The notes beneath the pieces are model-generated. The model was not told the origin of the DNA, did not search any database, and saw only the letters and a list, made by a program, of their open reading frames with translations. Positions 39,401-51,100 of a DNA stretch of 64,000 nucleotides are shown piece after piece. Numbering within the stretch: the first letter of the stretch is position 1; each line of letters starts with the position of its first letter. The stretch is from Candolleomyces eurysporus (Eukaryota > Basidiomycota > Agaricomycetes > Agaricales > Psathyrellaceae), in assembly GCA_027579435.1 (NCBI GenBank), contig JANBPK010000750.1, positions 148,222 to 212,221 of the forward strand, written 5' to 3'. Made by a program: the position numbers and the translations under genes.

Positions 39401-41110
39401 TCCCTGCTCGCGGACATATCAATCAAGGACAAAGATACTCAGATAAGAACAATCGCAATTGGTACATTGAAAACGGCTTTCTCGAAATGCGGTGAGCACA
39501 ATCCACTCGACGTAAAGGATGCTAATATTCACACCTGCCACATCGAAAGACCGATTTCGAAACTTGATACAATCGTCACTTTCAGAAGTCATAAAGCATT
39601 CGATCCAAACTCAAGAACGCGTCGATATACGCGTGAATGCGGCTCAGGCTGTAGATTCTCTGACGAGAACCGCTGCAGGGGGTATGATTATCAGAGGCAC
39701 TCCAATGTTTTTTGTGGCCTGATCGTTGTCGTTACACAGATCGATTTCACGATATCATATCACCATCGGTCCCACTACTATTGAGGATTGGTCTGACTGA
39801 TGGCGACAGTCAACACGAAGATCTTCGAAAAGACATCAAGAAAATACTTTTCACAAACCTTGGATCCTTTGCAGAAGAGAGTGAGCTATAGAAACTTCTC
39901 TATCTGGATCTTGTGTACGACTGACAGCGCATGAGAACAGTCAAGCTCAATCGAGATATTTTGACCGAAATTCCACACTTGATAACAATAATTTCTCTCA
40001 CTCTTGGGGGCAAAGAAGCAGTGCTGGAACTTGTCGATAAGCGTAAGCCCGTGTCCTCACTTCGCCCTTGCTTTCAATGATTCCTGTGATGTAGTTACCA
40101 TTACGGATAAGACCGCGGCTTCCATCGCTCGTGCATTGACACCAATTCTCAGAAACACCTCTAGTTCATGGGTAGCTCGCACGGCCTCGATCGATTTATT
40201 GTCCCGATTGCACGCAAAACACGGTATGTCTCCCTGCTTATATCGAGTTACCCATCCATTGATCAGAGCGACGCACAGCTCGTACATGGCCTCGATTAAT
40301 TGAGCCAGCCATTCACGAAATCATCGCTGTTGCCCTAGACGACAAGGATCCTATTCGGAAAACTGCAGTACAATTGCTTGCTTCCCTTGCAACACCACCG
40401 ACCGGTATGTGGATTTGGTTGTATATCAGGATGTTAGATATTCATAGGCCCCGAAGATGGCAGTGGCGACAGTCACGTTCTACAAGTTAACGCCAACATG
40501 GGTTTCCGGGAGGAAATCATGCGCCATGGAAAACAATTCATCGGTCTACTCAAAGATGAACACCTCAGGTCTTCAGTGGTGGAGTTGCTCTCTATACTCT
40601 CAACCGATATCGAGAGTTTGTCTTCTTTCGGGTAATCGTTGTGAATGGACCTAACATTATCTATTCTTTAGTGCGGCGAAAGATCAGCATGAGTATCCTC
40701 ACCTCGGCCATGTCAACGGAATTAAAAAGCTTTGTTTTTGTGGGTCAAGTTGAATTGCTAGCTCGATTGATCTCAGATGGTATGTGACTCGCCATCACAT
40801 CATGGACCGTCTTGACGTCCTTTTAATCCCAGGACGTTTCCTCCATGAGCCCATCGACATTGTTATGCTACTTGTTGCGTCAGCTCTCGTGACAAGACCA
40901 ATCCTCAGGAACACCCCTTACCGACTGGAAATCCTCACTGCACTCTGGTGTCGGTACAAGTTGAGGGATGTCCCAACTACAGCCTTCGAACACAGGGACT
41001 TGATCGATTGGTTCGCCTTTGGTTTGTTCGGACGGCACACCACAGTTAATGAGGTCGAGACCTGGAGCAAAGGATGTAAAGAGTGGCTCAGAAAGATAGG
41101 ATCCAGCTGA
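33436..41110 (+). CDS. DUF6535 membrane protein with long armadillo/HEAT-like C-terminus, copy 2
   Basis: Paralogue of the gene at 22476-30094, same direction and same exon plan. It begins MEPDTSKTA, an intron, YANDESNAEQ. The DUF6535 domain starts DAHVWYLYLEDAEREANEK. Four hydrophobic segments follow, around SLLIFAGLFGGIVSSFV, WILSLYITLFSAITGV, IVPLLLQVATFLFLVGL and LSIVLLAFCAAGGIIYLL. The linker has INQGLAEILYKKSIKSPKAS. The helical ARM-like region carries units such as MVETIATLIVSEN, VRQFSVKLLASLG and VQSEAINALSNLLEA, and the end is GRHTTVNEVETW. The N-terminal half is strongly alike between copies and the C-terminal half more divergent. I could join all exons I tested without a stop. One example is the intron at about 38041, whose donor phase matches copy 1. 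Membrane-anchored repeat protein of unknown role. Confidence 0.83.
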
Positions 41111-42305
41111 ACTGGGTCGTGAAGCTTCGATAGCAATCTCCGATGCTTGTATTTTCCATTGGACAGACCTTTGAACACAGAGATAATCATACGTACGAGA
41201 ATTTTTGGAGAGTTGCATGAGGCACCGCCCATCGAGGGTCAACTTTCCGTTCCATTACTTCAGAACATTGTAAAGATTGAGTCAAGTGTACCCCGCCGAT
41301 CGACCTCGTTTCTCAGCTCTGCGCACTAAATACGAGAACGCTCAACGCCTTTTTTACATCCCCGCCGTTTTCGAGCAATATTTTTTCGGCTTTGCTCTTC
41401 GGAATTTCGAATTCAGTCACCTGTCGTCAAGCACAAAGTGAAGTTGAGGTTATACAAGGCTGTTACTGGGAGAGGAAGACGAAAAAATTCGCGGCTATGT
41501 CGCGACACGTACGATGAGCTCAATATCTTCCTTCTTCAAGCCTGCGATTGCTGGGTCTTTGGCGGCTTTCGCTGGAGGCTTCTCAAGGAAGCCGCCGGTG
41601 CGAAATGCTTCTTCAAGCTTTGCTTTATTGTACGCAAAACCATCTGCGTACTATTCGATTTACAGGCCCCATCACATTCGTTCGTTCGTTCACCCCATGA
41701 TTTTTGGCGCAGTTTTACGTTGGGAAGGGATCAGAGAAGGAGAATTCGAGTATCGTCGGCATTGGATGGAAATCAACACAGGTCGCTTTCGAAATCAGTT
41801 TATTTGCAGCTTTCTGGTCGAAATGGAGAACCGGAAACTCACGTTGACTATAACCTCCGGTTCTGGACGTCCGTTTGTGCGAAGAGACATGGTGTGATGT
41901 TTTGGATGGGGTTCGTGGTGGTTGACGGTCAAGAGTGGCCAGCCTTGATCGGGTGCTATGAGGTGATCCACCGGGCCGCCAATTGACCCGATCCTGATGC
42001 ATAGCAAACAGGCGCCCGTTGGGTCTCGACTCGGAGCCAGGAAGCGAGTTCATGGCTTTTTTCCCAGTGCACTCTTAGTCTTAAAAAAAGATGGTGTGTA
42101 AAGCAGAAAAGACCCACCTGGGCCACTGAGACAGATGAACGACCGCCTTCACTACTGGATCCAGCAACCAAAGCCTCGTTGCCAACGGTTCAAGAGATAG
42201 CTCGGAGGAAAATGAGGCCGGCGATCCCAGATCGTAGACAAATCGGGAGAGAAGGAAGAAAAAAATCTNGGGAAATTGTTAATCCAAAGCACATATATTT
42301 TATAG
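41111..42305. other. Non-coding block downstream of DUF6535 gene 2
   Basis: 1.2 kb between the DUF6535 gene 2 stop and the CDC4-like stop (convergent genes). It contains the counterparts of the copy A block (41510-41665 and 41940-42045). An ORF from 41514 (plus, 127 codons, MSSISSFFKPAIAGSLAAFA) is open here, but it is interrupted by indels in copy A and has no family match that I know. Confidence 0.45.
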
Positions 42306-43859
42306 CTAACGGTGTTCCACCTGCGCCTCGATCAGCCTCTTGATCTTATGCGCCCCTTCATCCTCTTCCTCATCAAGATCCTTGGAATCTTCGTCATCGC
42401 CCGGCATATCCTTCACAGAATCCTCACTGTCGACCCCAAAGTCCCAAATATCCAAAACCGTAGTATGCTGCTTATCACTTGCGGCAACACACCACCGGCC
42501 TTCAAACACCACCTGCCACACGTCCTTGGTACTCGTCAAGAGGTCCCTGACCACCGTCCCATCCCGAATATTCCATATCTTCAAATTCCCATTCGACCCA
42601 CTCAGCACCTTGAATTCGTCATGCTGGAAGCAAGTAATAGCGCCCGTGTGCGCCGCAAGCGTATGCTGCAACTCGCCACTATCGGGATCCCAAATCCTGA
42701 GAGTCGAATCGGCAGCAGCAGAAACGAGGTGAGAAGGTGATAGTCCAAGTAGACCGACAAGAGACGTGTGTCCGGTCAACGTATGCCTGCAGTCACCCGT
42801 TCGCAAGTCCCACACCCGGACTGTTCCATCCATCGACCCAGAATATGCCTGGTTGCGTCCCAAATCCAGAACAACGCTGTACACTGTGAGAATGAAAGTC
42901 AACCAGCTGGGCGAAAGATGGAGTCAGTAAAAGCGTGCCTTTTTGGGTGTGCCCCTTGAGCACCCATTTTGGTTCTCCACCAGTGATAATATCCCAAATT
43001 CGAACGGTCGAATCGTAGCTTCCCGAAACGAGCGTTCTGCCCCGTGCGGCCAGTGCACGAATAGCATGTTCATGGCCTTCAAGATGGAAACGGTGATATG
43101 GATTTTCGTCCGTATCCTATAAGCAAAAAAAAAAAGATCACATCATATTAGTTTTGTACCAACTGAAGAAACAAAAGCAAGCCGTACGCAAGCTTCAGGT
43201 GACTCCTCACCACCGTCCGGATTATAAGACCTATATTCAGGCTCGTGAGGACGAGGTAGAGTCCAAACCCTCAACGAGTGATCTCGGCTTCCCGAAACAA
43301 TGAGCGCTCGTTTCGGCCACTTCTCCTGCTTCACAGCCCCATTCGCATCCTCCACATCAATCCACTCCGGCTTGACAATCTCAAGGCACCTGATAGTACT
43401 CGTATGCCCACCAAAGATATGCGTGCACTTTCCCGTCTTCAAGTCCCAAACCCTGACAGTCCGGTCCGTGGATCCGCTAACGAGTGTATCCCCGCTCGCA
43501 GCCAAAGCCCACACACCTCCTTCATGGCCTTGCAGCTGTAGAAGCTGCTCACCAGTAGACAGCGAATACACCCTGATCGAGTGGTCGTCCGAGGCAGAGA
43601 TGATGCGGCCGTGCGAAATGAGGAGGCAAGTGACGACGGAAGACCCGTGCGCCGGGAACGAGATGTGCTTGGGCTCAGAATTCTCCGCCCAACGAGTCCA
43701 AGCAACCTCTTCGAGCTTCGCCCTATCGGAGGCGGCCGAGCCACCTGCATCCTACAGTTCATCCTCGGATCAGTTGCTNTNCGATTAGGCATTGAAGAGC
43801 AGAATACGTACTTTGCCTGCAATCTCTGGTTTCGAACGTTCGTCGGTGGGCAGAGACAT
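42306..43859 (-). CDS. CDC4-like WD40 protein lacking the F-box
   Basis: Partial, inverted paralogue of CDC4 (51627-54584). Exon 1 (43859-43812, MSLPTDERSKPEIAGK) is unrelated to CDC4. Exon 2 (from 43751) becomes homologous at TRWAENSEPKHISFPAHGSS. The WD40 propeller follows: ISASDDHSIRVYS, LVSGSTDRTVRVWD, LIVSGSRDHSLRVW, LVSGSYDSTVRIWD, GTVRVWDLRTGDCRHTL and ADSTLRIWDPDSGEL. The three arginines that bind phosphodegrons in Fbw7/Cdc4 are kept, in GHTSTIRCL, GSRDHS and EHAIRAL. No F-box is encoded, and the acidic C-terminal tail of CDC4 is cut short after KIKRLIEAQVEHR. One intron has a GC donor (about 42939). It could be a substrate-binding decoy, a neofunctionalised protein or a young pseudogene; the sequence does not decide. 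Confidence 0.75.
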
Positions 43860-44496
43860 GAGGGTTGATAGTCAACTAGCTGTAGATTAGATCGATTATT
43901 ACCCGAACATATATGCTGTTCAGTGACGTGACTTCTGATTGGAACTTTCAGAACATTGACGGGCGCTCAAAAATTCGTGGCAGCCTGCGCCCATCGGCAT
44001 GGATGGCCGTACACAACGCTGACACCTTCGCTCCAAATCTTCTTCTCACCATCTTCCCTTTTCCCAGTGCTCGAGTCGCTTAGTGCTGCATTACGCGACG
44101 AACTAATCAGCAAGCGCCCGGAAAGCCAAATTTGAGTTCAGATGATCGAAGATCGAGCGCCGAGCGGCAGGATGCTGTCCCTGATTTTCGCTGTCGTCGA
44201 CCATACGAGAGAACCTCCAAGCGAGACATCGCTTCTATATGCTTGATGGACTACCTTACTTACAGCGTAAGGAACTAGGACAAGAAAAAAAAAAGAGAAA
44301 TAAAGTAGAGCCGCATAGGTATACACGAGCAAAGCACTAGAACATTAATCTTTCAAAGACATCGTATAAGAGAAGGGTAGATAGATGGATGAAACGACGG
44401 ATGCAAAAGCTTACAACAGACAACAGATNAAAAGGAAAAAAGAACACAACCGTATCACATACAAATACACATTCGTCGTCGAAAGCCACAGGCTCG
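43860..44496. other. Intergenic, promoter side of the CDC4-like gene
   Basis: About 640 bp between the start of the CDC4-like gene and the stop of the Zn2Cys6 gene. No exon recognised. It must hold the promoter used by the truncated CDC4 copy. The homology to CDC4 stops inside the coding region, so this promoter is not that of CDC4. Confidence 0.45.
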
Positions 44497-47400
44497 CTAT
44501 GACGACGAAACATCAATTTTAATCCCTCCGTCCTTTAATGTCTGGTTCTTGTTAAACGCAGCATTAATACTATGCTGCGTCAACTGACTCCCCTGCTGGT
44601 GATACAACCCATGTCGTCCAGGCGTATTCGCACCAGACTGCTCAGGGGAAATCCCGAAACGGGGTGTAATCAACCCACTTCCACCTGTTCCAAACACGAA
44701 CCCGCCGCTAAAGCCGTCAACGCTGTTGTACCCTACATGTGAAAGTGACAGCGTTAGTGGGACTCGTGTAAGGTAAAGGAAAGAAGGAAGAACGTACCTG
44801 GAATGAGCATACTATCCCAGAACCCGCTGCTCAAGATATTCTCCATCATAAGCCCCGCATTAGCATCATCAGGAGGTGGAGGAGCCATCGTCGGCGGGAA
44901 CGTCGACATATCCGCCACAGGTCCCATCTCTGCATCAAACTGGAACTCGCTCAACAAATTATACGAGCCTTCCATAACTTGGCCCGCGTGGCTTTGCTGC
45001 TGCTGATGGTGATGTTGCGGAGGCGGTGGTGGCGGGTGGAACCCGGTCGCTGGCTGCATCTCCAAATGCGTGATACCACTGATCTCTTCAGGAGGCGTCT
45101 TCGTATCAGAACCGCTGCCGTCTAGAGACGCGGATTTAGATTCCAATTTGGCGGAGATCAGAGCTCGTAGGAAACCGCTGTACAGCGCGGGCGTGTGGAG
45201 ATTGTTGGCAGCGACGTTGTCCAAAATATCCGCCACATCCTTGACCAGCTGCAGCGTGTTCTGCTCATTATCCAAGAACGCTTGGAACTCGGGGCGGATG
45301 AGCTACGCACATGTCAGCAAAGATTACACATACAGGCGAAGGTCGACGACATACCTTGAGCAAAGTCAAGATCGCATACGAAATCTGCACAAAGTGCGAG
45401 TCGGGCGAATACCGAAGGAACCCACTAGGTCCCAACGTATCCCTCACAATCGTAGCGCACGTCATCGCGGTCGTATGACACCTCGCAAAGAAATGCGGGA
45501 TATTCATATGAGCCCGCTCCAACGCATTTTGCAGCCCAAACGAGTTGAGGACCAACATCGCATAATTGAAATAGAATCGCCTCATCATCCGCTTGTATTC
45601 CACCGTCGGTGAGTTCTCGCCTACAAAGCAAAGGAATAGTTGGTTAGCAATGCTCTATTTCTCATTCGCTCTGCTCGAGAGTCGGGAGAGTCGGTGACTT
45701 ACTAGGCAAGAGTCGGTCATCAAACCACTGTTGCGACCACGTGTCCAGTTGCGCCTCAAAGGTTTTGATAACCAAGAGGTAATCGCACTGGGTCTGCAAC
45801 CCGCTGAGGGAGTCCGTTCCGCTATACAAAAACTCCAAACTCCTTGACAAAATCCGTTGCAACTCCTGGAAAAATGTGCGGGAGCCCGTCAGCATGGTCA
45901 TGAGATCTACCAAGGGTCCGGCACCTACGCAATAAGCCACCATTGATGCATCGGAGGGTATGGACACAGGAGACCGATACCACTGAACAGCCGCATGCCG
46001 GATGATATAACTAAGCAAAACCGGCACCCGTTAGCCCCACAAACGTTCTGGAACCGCGATAAATAAAGCACATACTCCTCCTTGATGGAACTAGGCTTCC
46101 CCATCTGTGCACTGAAACTCCTATCAAGGCAAAAACACAGAATCCAGGTACGTTCACGATTATGAACTTCGATATCCAGTGCCTTGCCTTCCGCCGTATC
46201 AGCACTAGGCACAGAAGTCTTCCTGTGCAAGTTCAAATCGGTAGCCATCCTGTATAGCCATGATAATCAGCGNCTGAAAAACGATCCTTACGCCCCTTAA
46301 ATTAAAGAATAAGATCCCTACCGTATAGCCATCCCCAACAGAAGCCATGTCTTATCTTGTTCATACCGCTCGACAGCACCGCATCCCCACAAGGCAAGGA
46401 GAAGATACGCCTGAACGATCTCAACAGATTTATATCCCTTCGCTGGGACACTGAACGCCAANTTTTTTCGCCAGTTCAGTCAGTCTGGGGTGAAGTTCTG
46501 GCTTGGCAGTGTAAAACTTGCTTGCGATCGAGCAGACTAATCACCGAATAGTCAGCATGCGGCCAAGACGCCGATCAAGTATGGGGTACCATCAGAAACT
46601 CACTTGTTGTTAATAAAAATGGGGAACGGGAGCAGACGAGTGAGGGGGTGTGGAAATTGGGGTCGAGCACGCTGGCGTGCATCTGTAATATGAGAAGAGT
46701 CAGTACACGGAGACGGGGAGGCGTTGAAAACTTGGACGAACGTGAATGTGTTCAAAGTAGCTGTAGCACCGGTGTCAGCGTGCTGAGGACCCACAGGCTT
46801 CTGATAAAATAACTCACATGTTAAACAACGCGACGACCTCATCAGTCGTGACAAAGTTCAACATCTCGGGCTGAACCTGTCGCTCAATGTACAAGCGTCG
46901 GAGAGGAAGAATTGTCATCGGACCTACGGAAGATAATGAGTAGATGGCGATGACGAACACGGAGAGTGCTTACCAGGCTTGAAGTAGTTGTCGCTGGCCA
47001 CTCCGACCTTGGGCTGCTCATCCCTCGCGTTCTTGCTGGGAGCAGTCGTCGACGGTTTGGCCGCCTGTGAACGTCTGTTCGCCAAGCTAGCCTCGGCGAG
47101 CAAGCCCAAAGGATTCAAAGAGTTATCCGGGAGTGAGTGAAGTTTGGGAGAACCGGGAGGGGCATTGGAGTGGGAGGAGTACGGTTGGGGTGGGGGAGGT
47201 GTCGGCGACGTAGCAATCAGTGCTTGGGTAGACGACTCCCGTGGTGTCGGTGATGGCGTTCTAGATAGCAAGCCGCTCACAATGTCAGGATTGCCCACGG
47301 ACTTGAGCAAGATGTCCATGGTCTTTTCCATTTTTCGAAGTGAAGCAGACAGTGCTTCGTGTTTCCTACGAGACGACATCAACGGCTGAAAGATATGGAG

Positions 47401-48113
47401 CCATCGAGCAAGCTTACTTTGAAGATCGCTTTCCTCGGTTGGACTCTTCAAAGATACATTCGTGGTTGCCAGATATGCAACGTTTGCACGGGGGGCCCTG
47501 CTCGCCGCCCACGCACTTCATCTTGAGGCGCCTACAGACGGTGCATGCCCTAGAAAGACGGAAATCAGTAGACGAACATGGCAGCAAACGAACGGAGTAC
47601 CTCGATCCCCTGGTTGGTTTGGGCTTGTCGTCCTTCTCCGCCGCTGGACTCTGGGCATCGCCCGACTCGTCGTCTTGGCGCATCTTCTTCCTGCTCGAGC
47701 TGTTCGAGATGGATGACATCGGTCTCTTGCCATTCACATTTGACGTTGACGGATACATATGCTCGGTGGGAGGGGTGCCAATTGTATCCGAGGTCCCCGA
47801 TGACGGAGAGGGATAGTTCGGTGGCAGAGAAAGATGTTGTGGGAGCAGATGGGGNGGNTGCTGCGCCTGCTGGGGGTAGCCGGAGTAGTAGGGGGGGGTA
47901 CTGGAGGTTGAGGGCGGGGTCGAGGGGGAGCTGGGGGGACGCGGAGGGGTGGATGTTAGACTGGTCTTGATGGGACATGGTGTAGCACTGGTAATCAGAG
48001 AGGTGAACGGGCTGGTCGAGGTACTGGGGGATGGAGGAGAAGGGGGAGGGGTAGGAATTCCGATGGGCTGGATAGCCAAACGCCGGCATTGGCATGGCGG
48101 TTCGTAGGGCCAT
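44497..48113 (-). CDS. Zn2Cys6 fungal-specific transcription factor, PriB-like
   Basis: Read from 48113 (MALRTAMPMPAFGYPA). The N-terminus is rich in Pro, Ser, Gln and Tyr, then comes a basic stretch (VNGKRPMSSISNSSSRKKM). An intron precedes the binuclear zinc cluster, with cysteines in RACTVCRRLKMKC, PPCKRC and HECIFEESNRGKR. A short coiled-coil linker follows (HEALSASLRKMEKTMDILL). Further on come a Pro/Ser-rich region, the fungal transcription-factor middle homology region (for example NRERTWILCFCLDRSFSAQM), MMRRFYFNYAMLVLNSFG, and a Gln-rich tail ending IKIDVSSS. The cluster is close to what I recall of basidiomycete PriB-type factors, but I do not claim orthology. The frame breaks at a run of eight C near 47891-47898 and resumes if one is removed. 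Target genes unknown. Confidence 0.85.
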
Positions 48114-51100
48114 CGCAGCAGCAACGGACGAGCGCTACCCTCGAGACATGGGCCTTTATAGCGGTCCGAGACGGAGAAGGACCAATAATGATTGCTTGTC
48201 AGAGAAATGCTTACTTCAATTAAGGAATAAGTCCAAAAGGTGCACGACGGTATCAGGAACGCGTGGTCCTGCACTTTCAGCTCCAAAGTAAGCGAATCTG
48301 ATAATGTCGAGATATGTCCAAACACCCAAACCTTGCAGGCTGAAACCCGGTAAAGTTACACGCTCTCGAGAATTCTTCGGACTCTGATTCTCCTTTGATC
48401 CCCTTCCGTCTGCACGGCGCAGGATCTCTGGAAAGACGACGGTCGACGGCGGTGGCGGTCCCCAGCGACGGTCCCTGCAGCGGCGGAGGCGATTTAGACG
48501 ACGAGCACGGTGTTGAGCAGCCGGAACCTGGGGAGGGCCGCCGCGCAACATATTTTAGGTCACATCATCAGTCACGCTCTCCGTCACATCACGCTGCCCC
48601 TCGCCTAATGGGACCTGCTTGGCCTGATCCTCGTTTGTCAGCCCCCGCGGAATGCAAACGAAAATGCGCCAAAGTCGCTGCACACCGTCTCCTATATTCC
48701 AGCGCCTCCTCAGCACGCTTTTTCCCCCCACAAGGCCCCAGCTCCCGGTGACATACGAACATCAAAGTCGACATGACTCCCAAACTGTCCAATGTCCCAT
48801 TTGGTGCCCGAACTTTCCCTTTTGGTACGCGGAGAACCTTCGCGATGGGTCTCCACTCCGGGTACCAACCGCCCGCCACAAAGTCTTCGTGAAGCATGTT
48901 GATGCACATCGATCTGGGAGTCTTGCGGCGTCAATTGGGGCTCGTGCTGCAAAGTATGCACCTGCTATTGACAGCCAAGTCCAACTCTGAGTCCGGCCCT
49001 AATACCGGTCCTAGTTCAAATTCCATGTACGATCCATTTGGGCGACCTTCCCCTTTCATTGTAACAGCCCGCCCGTTAATTCANTTTTTTGTCTTGCTCT
49101 GGTCCTCGAGTGACGGCACTTTGTTTGATAGAGCCCTTATATTAAGTCGTCTGCGGTACAACCTGAATCATGAAATAACGATATCGACAACCAGGGCTAA
49201 TCTTCTCGACGAACTGGTCATTGATAAGATCTAGAGAAGAAGTACCTGCGTGATGAGCCTAACGGCACTAATATACCGGCGGATATCTAACATCGAGTAC
49301 CTCATCTATTAGAGTCGTCTAAAGGCACGTCGGGACCGCAGGGTCGCACACTCCCTTCTATCCATTTCGGATCTCGAAGCAGCACACAACGTTGCATGTT
49401 GGGCCACAGACGTCCGGTGTCAAGGACGTCACCCTATTTCGAAAGAACAACGTATGTTTTCTGTTTTCTTTCATCCGTTACTTGACATAATGTTGTTAAG
49501 GCAAGTGTTCAACTTTTCCTCTCCCACACGGGACAGAAAATGAACCGCAAAAATATCAAAACGTGCACCGAGATGAAAGGACTTGACCAATGCAACAAAT
49601 CCGTATAGAGGGCTGCGTCGAAAGTAACAATAGATATCTATTCATATCACGTACAACGTACTTTCAAACTCTCCGCCCAATCCCCCAGATAGCGTATTCC
49701 GAACCCAAAGATAACACTCCGTTTGATAGGATAGGGCACTGCCTCTTTCGAAATCCAACCTCGCGCTCCACTACTCTTCTGTCTTCGCCACTCCGTGTGA
49801 AGTGGCATGGGACCCGCGAAAAAAGCACACACTATGTTCCACCTGTGACAGGGGAGAGCTTATTTCCTGCCTCACAAAAGGAAGCCAAGGAAGCCACATC
49901 GTCATTCGCTGTCTGCCTTTACCCGCTTACTTACTCACGGGGGTGCGGCACGCGAAGAAGCACTGCGACATTCAGATTGACAGAGCTTTGACAGAACACC
50001 TAGTATTTGGCGTCTGCAGATCATGTCGCGTGTTGGGGGATCTTCGAGCAATTTTCAAGGGTACATGCCCTTGCCATGTTGAAAGCGATAAGGACAGCAG
50101 CCGTCACTGTCCCAATCCCTCTTTGAGGACATCCACGGTGCTGGGAGCACATGCGATGCAAACAATGGGGCGAAGAAACACTGTCGTAACCACATGCACC
50201 AAGGGTATCCAATCGAACGTCTGGTACCCTATCGCAGAGGTTGGCACACCAACTTCTAGTGGGCTTGGCCGCAGTTCTTTTTTTTTCGTGTGTATGGGAA
50301 GGAGTAAAGCGGGGTTCTTGGAATCTGAAACAAAGAAAAAATGGAAAGAGACTTGTGTGGTTGAGACTCAGCGAGATGAATCCGGAAAAAAGAAATAGAT
50401 TCGGGTCCAGGAGATTGGGAAACCATACCGAGGGTCGACGGCGACGTGAATACCCAGAGGTTTAGAATGTCCTGCATAATGGAGCCTAGAACTGTGAGCT
50501 GTGTAAAATATCAAGATTTTCGTAATTTTTGAAGAGAATGAGAACTTTCCATAAAACATGCCTTCTCAAGATCTCGAGCCTCCCACGAGAGTCAACAATC
50601 CGAAACGGGAGAGCGCGTTTGTAGATGACTTGACTTGTTGAGATGCTCAGAGGGCGTTGTTTTACGATCATTTCAGGACCAAATACCGAACAGAGCGATT
50701 ACCAGGAGTCGGGCGCTGCGCGAGACCCAAGCTTTCGCAGGGCGCCAGAAACAACGGTATGTTTGTCACCCAGTTTCTAGCAAAAAGATGCGTCGCGCTG
50801 GACACGGACACGCGGTTCCACGAAGTCTCCTAGTCGGCGTAGAGCTTCTGCCTACTCGCAGTCGATGAAATTGGAAAATTCAACCTCATGACCGTTATCA
50901 CAGATCGAGGGCAAATATTTGGCGCCACAGACTAACAAGCCTTCCCGTATCCATGTTTGGAGAACGAGCAATCCGAAGATCAAAGCTCGTTCTCTCTTCT
51001 GAACGGAACAGGCGCCGCCAAGCGAGGCAAAGAACCATTGGCCGCTGAGCCGAACATCCACTCTGGAAAGCAGCAGACTTCGACCTGGAGCGTCCATCTG

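Larger units (their letters stand above)
31361..42790. repeat. Tandem segmental duplication, copy B (~11.4 kb)
   Basis: Copy B repeats the order of copy A: HAS1 5' fragment (minus), intergenic region, DUF6535 gene 2 (plus), non-coding block, CDC4-like gene (minus). The right boundary, about 42790, is the point in the CDC4-like gene that corresponds to the junction at 31360. That gene continues to the right and so is not truncated by this event. Confidence 0.85.

Noticed and set aside
48589..48909. 106-codon ORF on the minus strand and a 41-codon ORF on the plus strand at 48772
   Set aside because: They overlap each other and lie in the probable 5' region of the Zn2Cys6 gene; no independent support for either.
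49802..50398. 198-codon ORF on the plus strand with several CxxC pairs
   Set aside because: Long for chance but not beyond it in a 64-kb window. The cysteines do not match a zinc-finger spacing I know, and the C-terminus runs through simple A-rich sequence.
50559..50832. Plus-strand frame starting MPSQDLEPPTRVNNPK, with one stop and then about 60 open codons
   Set aside because: The single stop and lack of a family match make chance as likely as a relic.
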